From Sophora flavescens (lineage: Eukaryota; Streptophyta; Magnoliopsida; Fabales; Fabaceae): DNA of 64,000 nt. Under the pieces are notes generated by a model. It was not told the DNA's origin. It saw only the letters and a list, made by a program, of their open reading frames with translations, and made no database searches. The stretch spans positions 35,392-99,391 of the forward strand of contig JAUPTC010000111.1 in NCBI GenBank assembly GCA_030762895.1, in the 5' to 3' direction. Position 1 is the stretch's first letter; each line of letters begins with the position of its first letter. This document shows positions 1-10,183 of this stretch, in pieces. A program made the translations under genes and the position numbers.

Positions 1-514
1 TGGTGATGGTAGAAAATGATGATTGTGATGTGAATTGTGTACCACCAGAAGTCTATTTTAATCACAGTAGGAACCGAGTTCAACCTTTCCCCAGCTCCTT
101 GTCATCAATGGACTATTAACTTATATGTGAAGAACTGTGGTTTGTTAGATAAATTCTTAGACGACGATGGCGGCTGCGATCTTACTTGATTGAGTTGGTT
201 TGGAGATGCGCCCCATGATGTTGGTGAAAGAGGAAGGTCATGGCTGGAACAATGGCGTCAATGCTTATGCTATGGTTTTTGCATTTTGTTTGGAGAGGTG
301 AAGTGAAGTCTTGTCTTGTGTGTCATCAATGGACTATTGACATATATGAAGTGTGTGTTTGAATTAGAGTTTGATAAAAGTGATTTTGAATATAATTGAT
401 TTTGTAAGATTGATTGATTGGTATCCACCCTTAGCCTATTCAAACAAAAACACATAATTAAATACAGATTAAATGATCTATAAGAAGCATACAAAATTAA
501 CATAATCAACCAAC
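1..514. other. Inner part of CACTA 1, no gene recognised
   Basis: No reading frame that I recognise. Two imperfect copies of a short direct repeat (TCATCAATGGACTATT core) sit at about 101-127 and 322-348. The stretch lies downstream of the leftward transposase exons, so it may be intron or 3' region of that gene, or sequence left by an internal deletion. Confidence 0.4.
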
Positions 515-1500
515 CTGAAATTCTCCATCATGTCGACTCCTAGCAAACATATCCCAAGTATCCTGATCAATCCAGGGATAATCCGGGAACATTTTATCAA
601 GCCGCTTCTTCCAGGACACATAGTACCTGGTAAGATCATGCTTGAACCCATTCCAACGCTTTGATGCCATTTTCATACATTTATGACAATGATCCTCGTC
701 ATTTGGCACAGTCAAAGCTACCTACACATTAAATACATAACAACTGGATGGATTATAACTCGGATAATTATCTAATAATGTAAATCAAATGAATGTAAAG
801 GTAAAATACCGTGATAGCCTCCCAAAACAGAACCTTAACGATATGTGGAACGTCATTCCAGTGGTTGTAGTTGATGCTTACGTGCTGCTTCACTTGTAGA
901 AACACCCACTTATTAAATTCTTTAGCATGGGGTCCCTGGTCATTTAGATTAGCATCGAAGGACACCTCAAGCTTCTGTCCACTTTGCTTGTCCTTCTCTA
1001 GTTTCTTCAACGACGTGGCTCCTCCACCCCGTTTCCTATGAGCCTGTGATGTTTGTATGGACAAAAAAAATGATAAAATAGAGGTTTGTTACATTATAAA
1101 ATTAAATTAAAAAGAAGGACTAAAGATAGTATATAACATGTAAACTTACACTAGAATCAGGCGTATGCGCGATCGGGTCTTGCGTAGGCCCCACAGTGTC
1201 CTCCAGTGCATGTGGGTTATCCGACTGATCCATATGTATACCTGTTTCAGAAACAATATATATTTATTAACACATCACCATGCCATATCCATCTTGTATA
1301 ACTCAAGCAAATCCCTTCAAAAATCAAATGAGTACGTATATCCTCCACCGTACATTTCCTCATATTCAAACACTTGACACAAGGACAACAAAATATTCCA
1401 TTACTATTAGGAACATTCCTTTGAGAAAATTCTATAAATTCTCCCACCCCTTCAAATACTCAGCACTAGTGCGCTTACAAACCATCTAACTACGATCCAT
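515..1500 (-). pseudogene. Broken CACTA transposase-associated gene (Transpos_assoc + Transposase_24-like)
   Basis: Read leftward. Exon 1 (1500 to about 1275) begins MDRS and carries the Transpos_assoc pattern: EYLKG, FIEFSQ, then CPCVKC and a HL...W.WHG ending. Exon 2 is about 1241-1150 with a clean GTAAGT donor. Exon 3 (1043-810) has the RGGGATSLKKL, FDAN and W(N/K)DVP blocks of Ptta/En/Spm Transposase_24 proteins. Exon 4 (721-515) continues in frame with SKRWNGFKHDLTRYYV and W..FARSR. Splice sites are GT-AG. Damage: codon 5 is TAG (1486-1488, where related elements have Trp), and a frameshift occurs shortly after, at the GVGEF equivalent. In autonomous elements this protein helps bind subterminal repeats and transpose. 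This copy cannot make it from this start. Family call fairly sure; exon ends inferred by eye. Confidence 0.75.
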
Positions 1501-1593
1501 AACTAGATAGATGCTGTAGATATACAAAACATATATCCAATATAAGGACAATACAGGAGATCGAAAACTAGTTTTTGAAGATTGCCAAGAACT

Positions 1594-1701
1594 GGTCACG
1601 GCCTGGCAGTGATGTCCATCACGGTCGTAAAGTGCCAACTGAAATAGACCCTCACAGGCAGAATTGTTCACGGACTAGCCGTGATGAGCATCACGGCCGT
1701 G
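1594..1701. repeat. Two-module CACGG repeat in CACTA 1
   Basis: Two copies (1594-1628 and 1667-1701) of a roughly 35-base module: a TCACGGCCTGGCMGTGAT-like half, three variable bases, then CATCACGGNCGTG. A spacer of about 38 bases separates them. The same pair of modules occurs in the LTRs of the unrelated retrotransposon at 14658-20349. Each module can fold on itself. Function unknown. Confidence 0.7.
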
Positions 1702-1704
1702 GCA

Positions 1705-2190
1705 GACCAACCAGCAGAGCAACATACACTCAAAACCAAAAATACAGACATTCCAAACAACTCAAACTCACAGTTTCAAGTTTCAACTACTGAGACTACA
1801 GTTTCAACATACACTCAAAACCAAAAATAAAAAAATGTGCCATAAAGACTCACCAGAAATAGGTGCTCGCGTGGTGGTGGGGAGGGGAGCTCGAGTGGTG
1901 GCCAACGTTCGATGTGGTTACTGAGAGCAGAGGGACAAGGAGATTTAGTGCGTGGGAAGGGGTAAAAGAAAGATGTCAAGTTATTGCAAAGAATGAGCGG
2001 GAAAGACAGAGTTAGGGGTTAAGAGTGTACCTCACGGTGGTGGCGAAGAAGACCTCGCGGTGGTTGCGGTGGAGATGAGCTCGCGATTAGGGCAGAGTGA
2101 GAGTGAGAGTGAGAGTGAGAGTTGAGAGTGAGAGTGAGAGTGAGCGAAATGCAGAAGGCGCGCGGGTGTAATCGTTATAATCAAAAACCA
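1705..2190 (-). promoter_or_regulatory. GC-richer 5' region of the CACTA 1 gene
   Basis: Unlike its AT-rich surroundings, 1860-2170 is rich in G and CpG (repeated GGTGGTGG, CTCGCG). It lies just upstream of the leftward transposase gene, where CACTA elements carry their promoter and 5' leader. It ends in a GAGAGT-type microsatellite at 2098-2146. No certain TATA box seen. Promoter role is inferred from position only. Confidence 0.4.
2098..2146. repeat. (GAGAGT)n microsatellite
   Basis: About eight near-perfect 6-base units of GTGAGA/GAGAGT type, with one unit broken by an extra T. Confidence 0.9.
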
Positions 2191-2199
2191 AAAATAAAA

Positions 2200-2480
2200 C
2201 AACATTTTACGTCAGTTGTTTGTAACAACTGACGTTAAAGATCATTTATTTAACGTCAGTTGTCTTAAACAACTGACGTTAAAAGTCAGTTCCTAACGTT
2301 AAAAATGAATATTTTTTTATTTTAAAAAAAGTCAGTTGTTACAAACAACCGACGTTAAACGTCATTGTTTAACGTCATTGTTTAACGTCAGTTGTATAAA
2401 AAACTGACGTTAAAAATAAGTATTTTTTATTTTGAAAACACTTTTAACGTCAGTTGTATTAAACAACTGACGTTAAAAGT
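2200..2480. repeat. CACTA 1 subterminal repeat block 1
   Basis: Five to six pairs of inverted motifs (TTTAACGTCAGTTGT / ACAACTGACGTTAAA) with AT-rich spacers. These are expected binding sites for the element's own transposase. This block, block 2 and block 3 belong to a tandem amplification. Confidence 0.85.
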
Positions 2481-2490
2481 GTATCTGCAA

Positions 2491-3200
2491 AAAAATTCAT
2501 TCCTTTGACTATTGTGCTACTTACCCATGCACGTTGTAACCTAATCCTCTTATTGAGCATTAAGTTTATAGATCAGTTTTCAAGAAAATCAGCTAGTCTC
2601 TCTACTCTATATAAAGTACCATTCTTCTGTATCAGTCTGTAATACAGCTTCTTCTTTTCCTCTATATTTCGTGCATTTTCTATTCCTTCCCAAAATGGCT
2701 CCGAGACTTTTTTTTTATTTCTTCCTATACCTAGACTTAAAGGTCTCTTTCTTAATGGTCAAAAAACTTGAGGTTGAGTAAATCATGTTACATGGATGGT
2801 AAGGTTGAGTAAATCACTTGTGTGATTGCCTCACTTTATTTCATCCCCTCATCACCCTCATGACCTCCACTCCGCTTTCGCAGCAAGTGACTGCGGATAA
2901 AGCAGATGGAGTATAAGGAATTCAAGTGAGGGAGGTGATGTAAAGATCCATTTCATTTGCTTTCGCGGCTAGTGACTGTGGATAAAACAGATGGATCAGA
3001 GCATATCAAGGAATTCAAGTGAGGGAGGAGATGCATTCATTGGAATTTCTGAGGACATGACTGAGAAGAAAATGATGTTGAAGCAGAAACTTTTTTTATA
3101 TTTTAGGGCTATGTTGCAGAAATTTTTTATCTTTTAATCATGTAATTGTAACTTATGAATCGCTTCAATGAGATACGATTTTATTATACATATAACTTAT
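2491..3200 (+). pseudogene. Transcript-like segment, copy 1, in CACTA 1
   Basis: A TATA box (CTATATAAAG, 2607-2616) stands about 80 bases before an ATG at 2695 that opens a short hydrophobic frame (MAPRLFFYFFLYLDL...) ending within about 30 codons. Later, near 3020-3110, an open stretch reads GGDAFIGISEDMTEKK. It is followed by a 3'-end-like AT-rich tail. The layout resembles a small captured gene (promoter, exon, exon, 3' end) that has decayed. Bases 2881-2940 are also partly repeated at about 2962-3037. I do not recognise the source gene. Confidence 0.4.
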
Positions 3201-3366
3201 TTTATGTTAAGTGTTTATTTATTTTAATTTGAACAAGAATTTGTTTACTAATTCAAGCTAATTATTTAAGATTAAAAATAAACTTGTCTAAAAATAAAAG
3301 TTTAGAAATAAACTGCTCTATATATATGGATTGACCTGTGTTAAGAGTGAGAACAGGGCATTGATA

Positions 3367-3620
3367 TAGGATTATTTACGTCAGCTATTTATTTAACTGA
3401 AGTAAAAATGACACTTTTAACGTCAGTTGTATAAACAACTGACATTAAAAGTGTATTCATATAGGTATATAGGATTATTTACGTCAGTTATTTGTTTAAC
3501 TGAAGTAAAAATCACACTGTTAACGTCAGTTGTATAAAAAACTGACGTTAAAAATAAATATTTTTTATTTTAAAAACACTGTTAACGTCAGTTGTATTAA
3601 AAAACTGACGTTAAATGTGT
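3367..3620. repeat. CACTA 1 subterminal repeat block 2
   Basis: Same inverted motifs as block 1 (ACGTCAGTTGTAT.. with ..AACTGACGTTAAA), with the variant ACTGAAGTAAAAA. It sits between the two transcript-like segments. Confidence 0.85.
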
Positions 3621-3625
3621 ATAAG

Positions 3626-4235
3626 ATTCTGAAAAAACATTCATTCTTTTGACTACTGTGCTACTTACCCATGCACCTTGTGAACTAATCCTCTTAATGA
3701 GCATTAAGTTTGTAGATAAGTTTTCAAGAAAATCAGAGATTCTCTATTCTCTATATAAAGTACCATTCTTCTGTATCAGTCTGTAATACAGCCTCTTCTT
3801 TTCCTCTATATTTCGTGCGTTTTCTATTCCTTCATAAAAATGGCTCTGAGACTTTTTTTTATTTCTTCCTATACCTAGACTTAAAGGTCTCTGTCTTAAT
3901 AATGGTAAAAAAAACTTCTGAGGTTGAGTAAATCATGTTACATGGATGTAAGGGTGAGTAAGTCACGTTATGTGATTCCCTCACCTTATTTCATCCCATT
4001 CGTCCCCCTCACCCTGCTTTCGCTGCAAGTGACCGTGGATTCAGATGGAGCATCAAGGAATTCATGTACGGGAGGAGATGCATCCATTGGAGTTTCTGAG
4101 GACAGGACTGAGAAGAAAATGTTGTTGAAGCAGAAACTTTTTTATATTTTAGGGCAATGTTGCATAAATTTTTTATCTTTTAATCATGTAATTATAACTT
4201 ATGAATCGCTTCAATGAGATACGATTTGATTATAC
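3626..4235 (+). pseudogene. Transcript-like segment, copy 2, in CACTA 1
   Basis: Second copy of the segment at 2491-3200. TATA box CTATATAAAG at 3751-3760 and ATG at 3840 (MALRLFFISSYT then stop). A longer frame, 3924-4217, ends with SIGVSEDRTEKKMLLKQKLF and so lines up with copy 1. No known family recognised. Frames differ between the copies, which argues against a working protein. Confidence 0.4.
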
Positions 4236-4440
4236 ATGTATAACTTGTTTTATGGTAAGTGTTTATTTATTATAATTTGCACAAGAATTTGTTTACTAAT
4301 TCAAGCTAATTAATGAAGATTAAAAATAAACTTGCTTAAAAAAAAGTTTAGAAATAAACTGCACTATATATATGGAGTGATCTGCGTTAAGAGTGACAAC
4401 ATGGAGATGACAACGAAAGACAGATAGGAATGAGTTTCAG

Positions 4441-4680
4441 AGAGGAATATAATTATTTACGTCAGTTATTTATTTAACTGACGTAAAAAACATACTTTTA
4501 ACGTCAGTTGTATTAGAAGTGTTAATAATTCTTACAAATCACTTTTAACGTCAGTTCATTACACAACTGACGCAAATAATGATTTGATATTTACAAAACT
4601 GTCACCGCCTCATTTTTAACGTCAAACATATGGTCAACTGACGTAAAACATTCCCATATATTACATTACTTCCACTAGTG
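4441..4680. repeat. CACTA 1 terminal/subterminal block 3 and terminal inverted repeat
   Basis: ACGTCAGTTATTTA/TAACTGACGTAAAA-type motifs, then the terminus TTACTTCCACTAGTG ending at 4680. Its complement starts CACTAGTGGAAG, the canonical CACTA start, and resembles the CACTAGTGCAGAAAA terminus of CACTA 2. Confidence 0.85.
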
Positions 4681-7600
4681 TAAAATCATAGAAAAATCCT
4701 AAAAATGTGAAACCAATTTCTATGTTCCTATTATCGTCTCTTCTATCATAATCCAAGAGTATGTTGAAAACCAAAATTTCCTCCCCTAATTTATCATCAA
4801 GGCCGAACCTATGTAGGTGAGGTTGGAGGAAGTTTTGTTCATGTCTTTCATAAATGATCTTGTTTCTTATCTTTCTAGTATATATCCATGTGGAATCCAA
4901 GCCTAGATATCAAACAAAAATCTCTTGCTTCATTTTTGCTTGATGGCTGAAAATAGGCATTAGAGGGATTGGAAGTTTTTGTTTTAATCTTTGTTGATTG
5001 ATCCTTAATCTATTGTCTTAAGTACTTAGGACCATTAATCCAATGACTTAGGCAATTTTAGAAATTTTTAGCCACTAAACCCTATGGAGGTCGTGACCTA
5101 TCATAGAGAATTAGGAGATTTTAATTGTTTGATTAGTAATTTTTTGATTGTGATTAATGAAGGTTTAGTGAATTGATTGTGTACGTGCAACCGGACTTCC
5201 GACAAAGTTCATTTAATTCACAAAGAAATCTTTGAGAGGTAAGAGGGGATTACCTGAGGGATTTGTTCGATGAATATGTGCTATCAAGTATTTGTCTGTA
5301 ATTATTTATCTGTTGGTATTTGTTTAAGTTGTTTCAGTTATGTTATTTTACCTGTGCTGATTTAATTGCATTTAAATTGTTTATCTGCAATTATATTATA
5401 CTGTTGTGATGCATGATCTACCTGGGAATATTTGTGATATTGTTGTTGGTTGTTGTTTGCGAAGCCTGACAGTGGTCAATGCCCAATTCAATTAATTGGA
5501 TAAAAGCTTTAAGAAGCTTTATAAATTATATTCAATGTTTTAACGGTAAAATATTGGAGTTTAATATTAATGGAAATTTTTATTTAGAAATAGAAAGGAA
5601 TTTTGGAAAATATCAATATTTTAATGATTTATCGCCGTAAGAGTGAACTATGAGTCACAGTGAGGGCGGAACCGTGAAATTATTTTTTTACTGCTAATTT
5701 TTACGTGAGAAATTCTGTAATATTATAAAAAGTTATTTTATGAAAATAATTGTTGAAAATAATTTAAGTGGAAAAAGCTAAAATTTGGCTTAAATGGCTT
5801 TGAAAATGATAATTGATGGCAATTTGGAAAAGAATCGACGACAAGTGTTTTGAAACGGCTGTACGTATTTTAAGTAAGTTCAAACCTCAAGTGACTCATC
5901 TTTGTGAAAACTAAGTTTTAGTATTTAAAGGTTTTATTGAAGAATTTCCCATTTGAAAAGATTTTCCGAAATCAAGCATAATTCAACAGTGTTGAAAGTG
6001 GTGTTGAACTTAGTAACCGAGACGTCGGGGTACTAAGGTTCGTTGTTGTTATGGACATGGGGTCCTTTGGACTTTGAGGTCATGTAGACTTGGTGTCTAC
6101 TGTATACGCGGTGTATACTGTTTAAACATTTAAGATGTTTTCTATTACCACGAACCTATGACTGGTGCATCGGTCTAAAGGTGTCGTGATTGAGCACTCA
6201 GATTTTGAGGTCATGTGTTAATAATGAAAGTTTTAAAGATGTTTAAAACTATGTTAGTCATAAGTCATTTTGAGCTTCGGTAAAGAAAGATTGAACACAA
6301 AGAAAAGTGTTAAGAGCAAAGTGTTTTGCATGCATCAGGAAGACTTGCCCACGGTTGTGTGTGGTTACCTTGCGGCGTCAGGTATTTCATGCTACGATTT
6401 TCTTCATTGTGCCCCGATTGGGACAATGGAACCCCATTTATGTTTTTATCACTGTGCCCTGGGTGTTGGACAGTGTGCAATGGGTTTTGGCTGCACGCCT
6501 ATGACTGCATGCCTTTTTGCCTTGTATGGTAATCGTTCCTGATCAACTCACCACATGTTGGGATATGTCATGATATTAATTGCGAATTTAGACGATGTAT
6601 ATGAAGTGTTCATGCATAGTTTTTTAGATGTTGATGTTTGTGGTGTGAAACCCATTGATAAACTACTTGCTTGAATATGAATGATTATGTTGGTATACAT
6701 GTATATGTATATGTGTTTTCTATGATGTCGAGCATGTAGTTGTCGAGTAAAATCCATATATTGGTTTCTCACTCTTGCATGTTTTATTTGTGGTTTCTCT
6801 ACTTGGGCATATATTTTTACATCTGATATTAGATGGACCCGAGATATGCCTCCGGCACATTTGAGGCTTCGTTCGATCATGTTTGATCTCGGTACATCAC
6901 TGGTGGTACCGGGAGATAAACCCTGGGGCACTCAGCGCCACCTATTATGGTTTTAGTAGAGAGGTTGTTGGCACAAGTAAAGCGCAGGACCGCATCGGAG
7001 GATGCATGTTGTGGAGACTCTTGAGGTATCTCTACCTACAAGTATGGTTATACGTACGATGATTTGGCTGAGCACAAGTTACTTGATATGACACCTCAGT
7101 CGATTCCGCTTCAGATAGTAGGACCAGCAGTACCTCCTGTTGTGGTAGTTTTGGATAAGGTCGAGGAGGACCCAGATGAGTACTTTGAGGATGATCTTGA
7201 GTTCCACCCTCCTTCTGTTGATGATGACGATTCTTCCGACGAGTGAGCGGGAGCAGAGGTATCTTCATCAGATACATCTGCTGTAGGAAATCATCATGAT
7301 CTCCCCAATGGTTTTCATTAACTTGACCAGCTATAGGTATAGTTTTTTGGGTAGCAAGTCTTGCCAGTTTTTGATCTGGCTATTCAGAGCCATGAGTTTT
7401 TGGTATGGTTCTGGACTGCTCATTACTTCATATGTATATGTCTTTATTTTGTTTACTTAGTTTTATGGAGAGTGGCCTATACTTATGAGGGATCTTTTGT
7501 GATCTCCTATTAGTGATATAGTGTGTATTTAACTGATGATGTATATATATATATATATACGTTGTTTATGTTCTCGATGTTTAAAAAAATATCACTATTT

Positions 7601-7710
7601 TCGTGATAAGACATTTAATTTAAAGTTTATTTTCCGAAAGTACCCAGCAATTAATAATTTAATTTCCCATTTTTGGGTAACTATGTGATGACCCTAGAAG
7701 GGGTGTCGCA
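4681..7710 (+). mobile_element. Old Tekay-like solo LTR, 3' about 3.0 kb (5' part upstream of window)
   Basis: Colinear with the LTRs at 21766-44189, 30389-43959 and 33653-37700. Shared landmarks are AAATCATAGAAAAATCC, the GTACGTGCAACCGGACTTCCGAC block, CCTGACAGTGGTCA, GTAACCGAGACGTCGGGG and an end of GGTAACTATGTGATGACCC...GTGTCGCA at 7710. No primer-binding site follows 7710, so it looks like a solo LTR. CACTA 1 split it, so its first kilobase lies beyond the left edge. It holds several long accidental ORFs (for example 6270-6542, open in three frames) that are not genes. Bases 5121-5140 keep the unfilled version of the CACTA 2 insertion site. Confidence 0.85.
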
Positions 7711-7824
7711 TGTTATATAATTTTAATAATATCTTTCTTACTTATTAATATTCAATAGTTAATAAAAGTGAGTGTAATGGGTATGTGTGTGGATACGAGT
7801 ACTATAGTACCTACCCATTATCAT
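7711..7824. other. Right flank of old LTR
   Basis: AT-rich DNA with no gene seen. It may be an intron of the GDSL-type fragment that follows. Confidence 0.4.
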
Positions 7825-8100
7825 CCGTACATCAAAGACACTGTCACTCCTTACCTGAACTCAAACCTATCAAATGAGCAACTTCTAACAGGTGTTAGCT
7901 TTGCATCTGGTGGATGAGGCTAAGATGATATGTCTATGGCTGCAACAGGCAGCGACGCCATAACAATGTCCAAGTGAATTGATAATTTCTTCAAAACTTA
8001 TATAGAAAACTCCAAGGAATTGTAGGGGAAGACAAAAAAATAAAATTGAAGATGCTCTAGTTATCATTAGTGCAGAAAGCAATGACCTCTTTTATGTTTC
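7825..8100 (+). pseudogene. GDSL esterase/lipase gene fragment
   Basis: Forward frames give IKDTVTPYLNSNLSNEQLLT, then GVSFASGG (the conserved block after the GDSL catalytic block in plant GDSL lipases), then IDNFFKTYIENSKEL. After a frameshift it reads EDALVIISAESNDLFYVS, matching the usual G(S)ND block III region. In-frame stops (TGA after FASGG, then TAA, TGA, TAG) and the frameshift show decay. Only the middle of a roughly 360-residue enzyme is present; the N-terminal GDS block and the C-terminal DxxH block are absent. Confidence 0.75.
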
Positions 8101-8156
8101 AGTAATGTTATTTGTACAAGTAGATTTAGACAACTAGGACGACAACTGCGATATCT

Positions 8157-8280
8157 GGTTAATGCAGTTCAAATATGTGGTTAATTACATTCAGTAATTG
8201 GTTAATGAGTTGTGACACCTTGTTACATATATTAACCATCCACTGAACGTGATTAACCATATATTTGAACTGCATTAACC
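8157..8280. mobile_element. Hairpin MITE-like inverted repeat
   Basis: Arms of 29 bases (8157-8185 and 8252-8280) pair almost perfectly: TGGTTAATGCAGTTCAAATA and its complement. A loop of about 66 bases holds more TGGTTAAT/ATTAACCA motifs. Size and shape fit a small foldback MITE. No clear TSD identified. Confidence 0.6.
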
Positions 8281-8506
8281 ACGATTTTCAGGTGTTCAAA
8301 TATAGTGTTCAAATATACATTAACCACATAATTGATTAGTATGATTTAAATAAACGAATTTAGCATGATATTTTCACACTTCAGCATGTCAGTGAAGTAA
8401 TTAATATAATTTATTAGTCAGTGGGTTGTGAAAGAGTGTGTGAGCTGTTAAGAACCAATGGATTCGGGAAGACCACTAAAGTCATTTGGAACTCTGATTC
8501 CTAATA

Positions 8507-8765
8507 GAACAGGTTTGGCAGGATCTCAATGCCCTCATACAGTGCAACACTATCTCTGAAGGTATCAAGTTTCACTTTCACTGCTAAAAACGGAACCACT
8601 CGTAGCTTAAATTGTTTATCTATATTGGTTACATTTGTCATTTTGTTCAGGCCTCTTGACTGATGACCTGATGACTGTCATGGAGACTAACTTACCTAAA
8701 GTTATGGAAGGTAAGAAGTTGAAGTTCTGTTTAGGAGTATCAGATTCTAATATTGGAATACATGT
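8507..8765 (+). pseudogene. Nop56-like gene fragment with intron
   Basis: Two exon pieces join in phase across a GT-AG intron (8562-8650). The first ends QDLNALIQCNTISE. The second continues GLLTDDLMTVMETNLPKVME, then GKKLKFCLGVSDSNIG. This is the N-terminal region of the nucleolar box C/D snoRNP protein Nop56, where LxxNLPKVKEGKKxKFxLGV is the conserved run. The rest of the protein of about 500 residues is missing. The retained intron means the copy came from genomic DNA, not from mRNA. Confident of homology, less so of exact edges. Confidence 0.65.
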
Positions 8766-9214
8766 TTTTTTATTTTATAGAATATACTTGAATTCTTTTA
8801 TCATATCTTCCCTTCCACTGCATTTTTTTTTTCTGTTTCATTAATTTCTAGGAAGACAACAATAGTTGAAATTCATAAAGCTAACATTTTGTCTTTCTCT
8901 TGCAATTGGAGTTTCTTCAAGGCAAATAATTCCTGAAGAAGTTACATGGGACTACTTAGTAGGTAATGCTCTCTTGATATTTTTCTCCCATTTGTTGACA
9001 AAGAAAGAGAATTAGTTTCGTTATTCTAACATGATATAATACTTCATGTATCAAACGTACTGATTTGATGGACTAAATTGTTATGATGTTGAATTTCACA
9101 AAGATTGAGGCATAATAAAGAAAGTTACACTTGCTGTCCAAGACAGCAAGTAGATATATTCATTTTATACTTCAATATGTCTCTTTTATTAAATTTATTA
9201 TATCTCCTTGGTGG
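8766..9214. other. Unassigned spacer between gene fragments
   Basis: AT-rich. A possible exon-like stretch at about 8910-8961 (SSRQIIPEEVTWDYL followed by GTAATG) lies between an AG and a GT, but I do not recognise it. Confidence 0.35.
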
Positions 9215-9310
9215 ATCCTATGGCTATGCATCAAGACTGGAGTGTATCTTATGGGATGCATATGCAGATGTGGCAAGTTATTTTGACACAAAGTCCATGC
9301 TTGATCATTC
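9215..9310 (+). pseudogene. RPA1-like OB-fold fragment
   Basis: The frame reads YASRLECILWDAYADVASYF, the R(L/V)ECTLWxxYA motif of plant replication protein A 70-kDa-like single-strand DNA-binding OB folds. Only about 30 residues are covered. Such sequences occur in host RPA1 paralogues and inside plant Helitrons, and the fragment cannot tell which. Confidence 0.5.
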
Positions 9311-9789
9311 TTGTGCTACATCTTGCTTAAGATAAACCTATACCAAGGTAATATAGAGATTATTGTTTTTATTTTCTATTAGATTATTATCTAAATATCA
9401 GTTCATGGTCAAACTATGCATACATTTTATGTCAACTACAACTTTCTAATTCATTCTATGAGACAAAAGTAATAGTGAGTCCTTCCATACCAAAAGTTGA
9501 GGAGCTTAGGGGGAGTTTTGATGAGTCCTCCTTCTCCTTTCCTGATTTCAGAGCGGTATTTGCAACACAATCGCAACCTATTAGTAATATTGTTCTATAC
9601 TGCAAAGAAAACTAACTACTTGGGGATCTAATAAGTTCTTCAAAGAAGTATCCGATGTTGTGAAGAATGTTGGAATAGCTAATGAAGTTGCCATTGGAGT
9701 ATCACTAGACGGTTATTTAAAAGAACATAGGTTATGTATCAAAATAGCGAGTTTAATAAATATTTCTGCATTTTAAAATTTTGATTTTA
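9311..9789. other. Unassigned sequence with possible exon remnants
   Basis: Open stretches such as PKVEELRGSFDESSFSFPDF (about 9495-9550) and FFKEVSDVVKNVGIANEVAI (about 9638-9700) look protein-like. They carry stops between them and I could not name a family. Confidence 0.3.
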
Positions 9790-10023
9790 AAATTTTTAGT
9801 AAGGGGTAGTATAGTGGATTATGGGTTGGAGTTTTTGTTTGGGTGTCTTTGTAATCTTATCTATCTACAGGTTTTATACTCTTGTGGTCTTCTGTAAAGC
9901 CAATACTCTTCTTATTCTGAGAGGAGTATTTTATTTACACTAGACCATTGGAGCTTGTCTTGATGTAAATGGGTTGGGGTAACCCGAGTATCTCCTTATT
10001 CAATAATGGTTTACAAAAAAAAA
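9790..10023 (+). mobile_element. 5'-truncated LINE (L1-type) 3' end
   Basis: Ends with the plant L1 tail signature ATGGGTTGGGGTAACCC...TATTCAATAATGGTTTAC followed by an A-run (10014-10023). Reverse-complement versions of the same tail occur at 20714, 21477, 44527 and 47211. It lies just upstream of the KCBP exon, probably within what was its intron. TSD not resolved. Confidence 0.6.
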
Positions 10024-10183
10024 TTACATATAATTATTTTGTACATGTAAAAGATTTAGTTTTTTCCTTTACCTTTTTGGGGTGTCATGTAGAGTAACTT
10101 AACCACAACAAATGATAGGATTTTTAATTGCAAAATTTTGAATTTCTTGTCTTATGTTGACTTCTTTTGTGCCAATGGTGCAG

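Larger units (their letters stand above)
2300..4580. repeat. Tandem duplication of about 1.14 kb at the CACTA 1 end
   Basis: The segment with the CACTA-proximal repeats plus about 0.85 kb of other sequence is present twice. TTGACTATTGTGCTAC at about 2505 matches TTGACTACTGTGCTAC at about 3647. Matching TATA boxes, a matching ATG and matching 3' stretches (about 3010-3170 and 4050-4220) follow at the same spacing. The copies differ by scattered substitutions and indels, so the duplication is not recent. Confidence 0.85.
1..4680 (-). mobile_element. CACTA (En/Spm-like) DNA transposon 1, left end outside window
   Basis: The right terminus is seen at 4673-4680 (CACTAGTG), directly followed by LTR sequence. 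That LTR is uninterrupted at the matching place in a sister copy near 22783. Inside the terminus lie many subterminal repeats of the type TTTAACGTCAGTTGT and its complement, which is typical of plant CACTA elements. A transposase-type gene runs leftward at about 515-1500 and is broken. The element is inserted in an older 4-kb LTR whose 3' part resumes at 4681. The left terminus and any TNPD (transposase_21) gene would lie upstream of base 1 and are not visible. Confidence 0.85.

Noticed and set aside
2200..2480. CRISPR-like regular repeats
   Set aside because: Repeats are inverted pairs with AT-rich spacers that recur at both CACTA elements' ends: subterminal transposase-binding motifs.
6270..6542. 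Overlapping ORFs of 65-90 codons in three frames
   Set aside because: Same region in the sister LTR (29209-29466) has shifted frames; open by composition inside an LTR.
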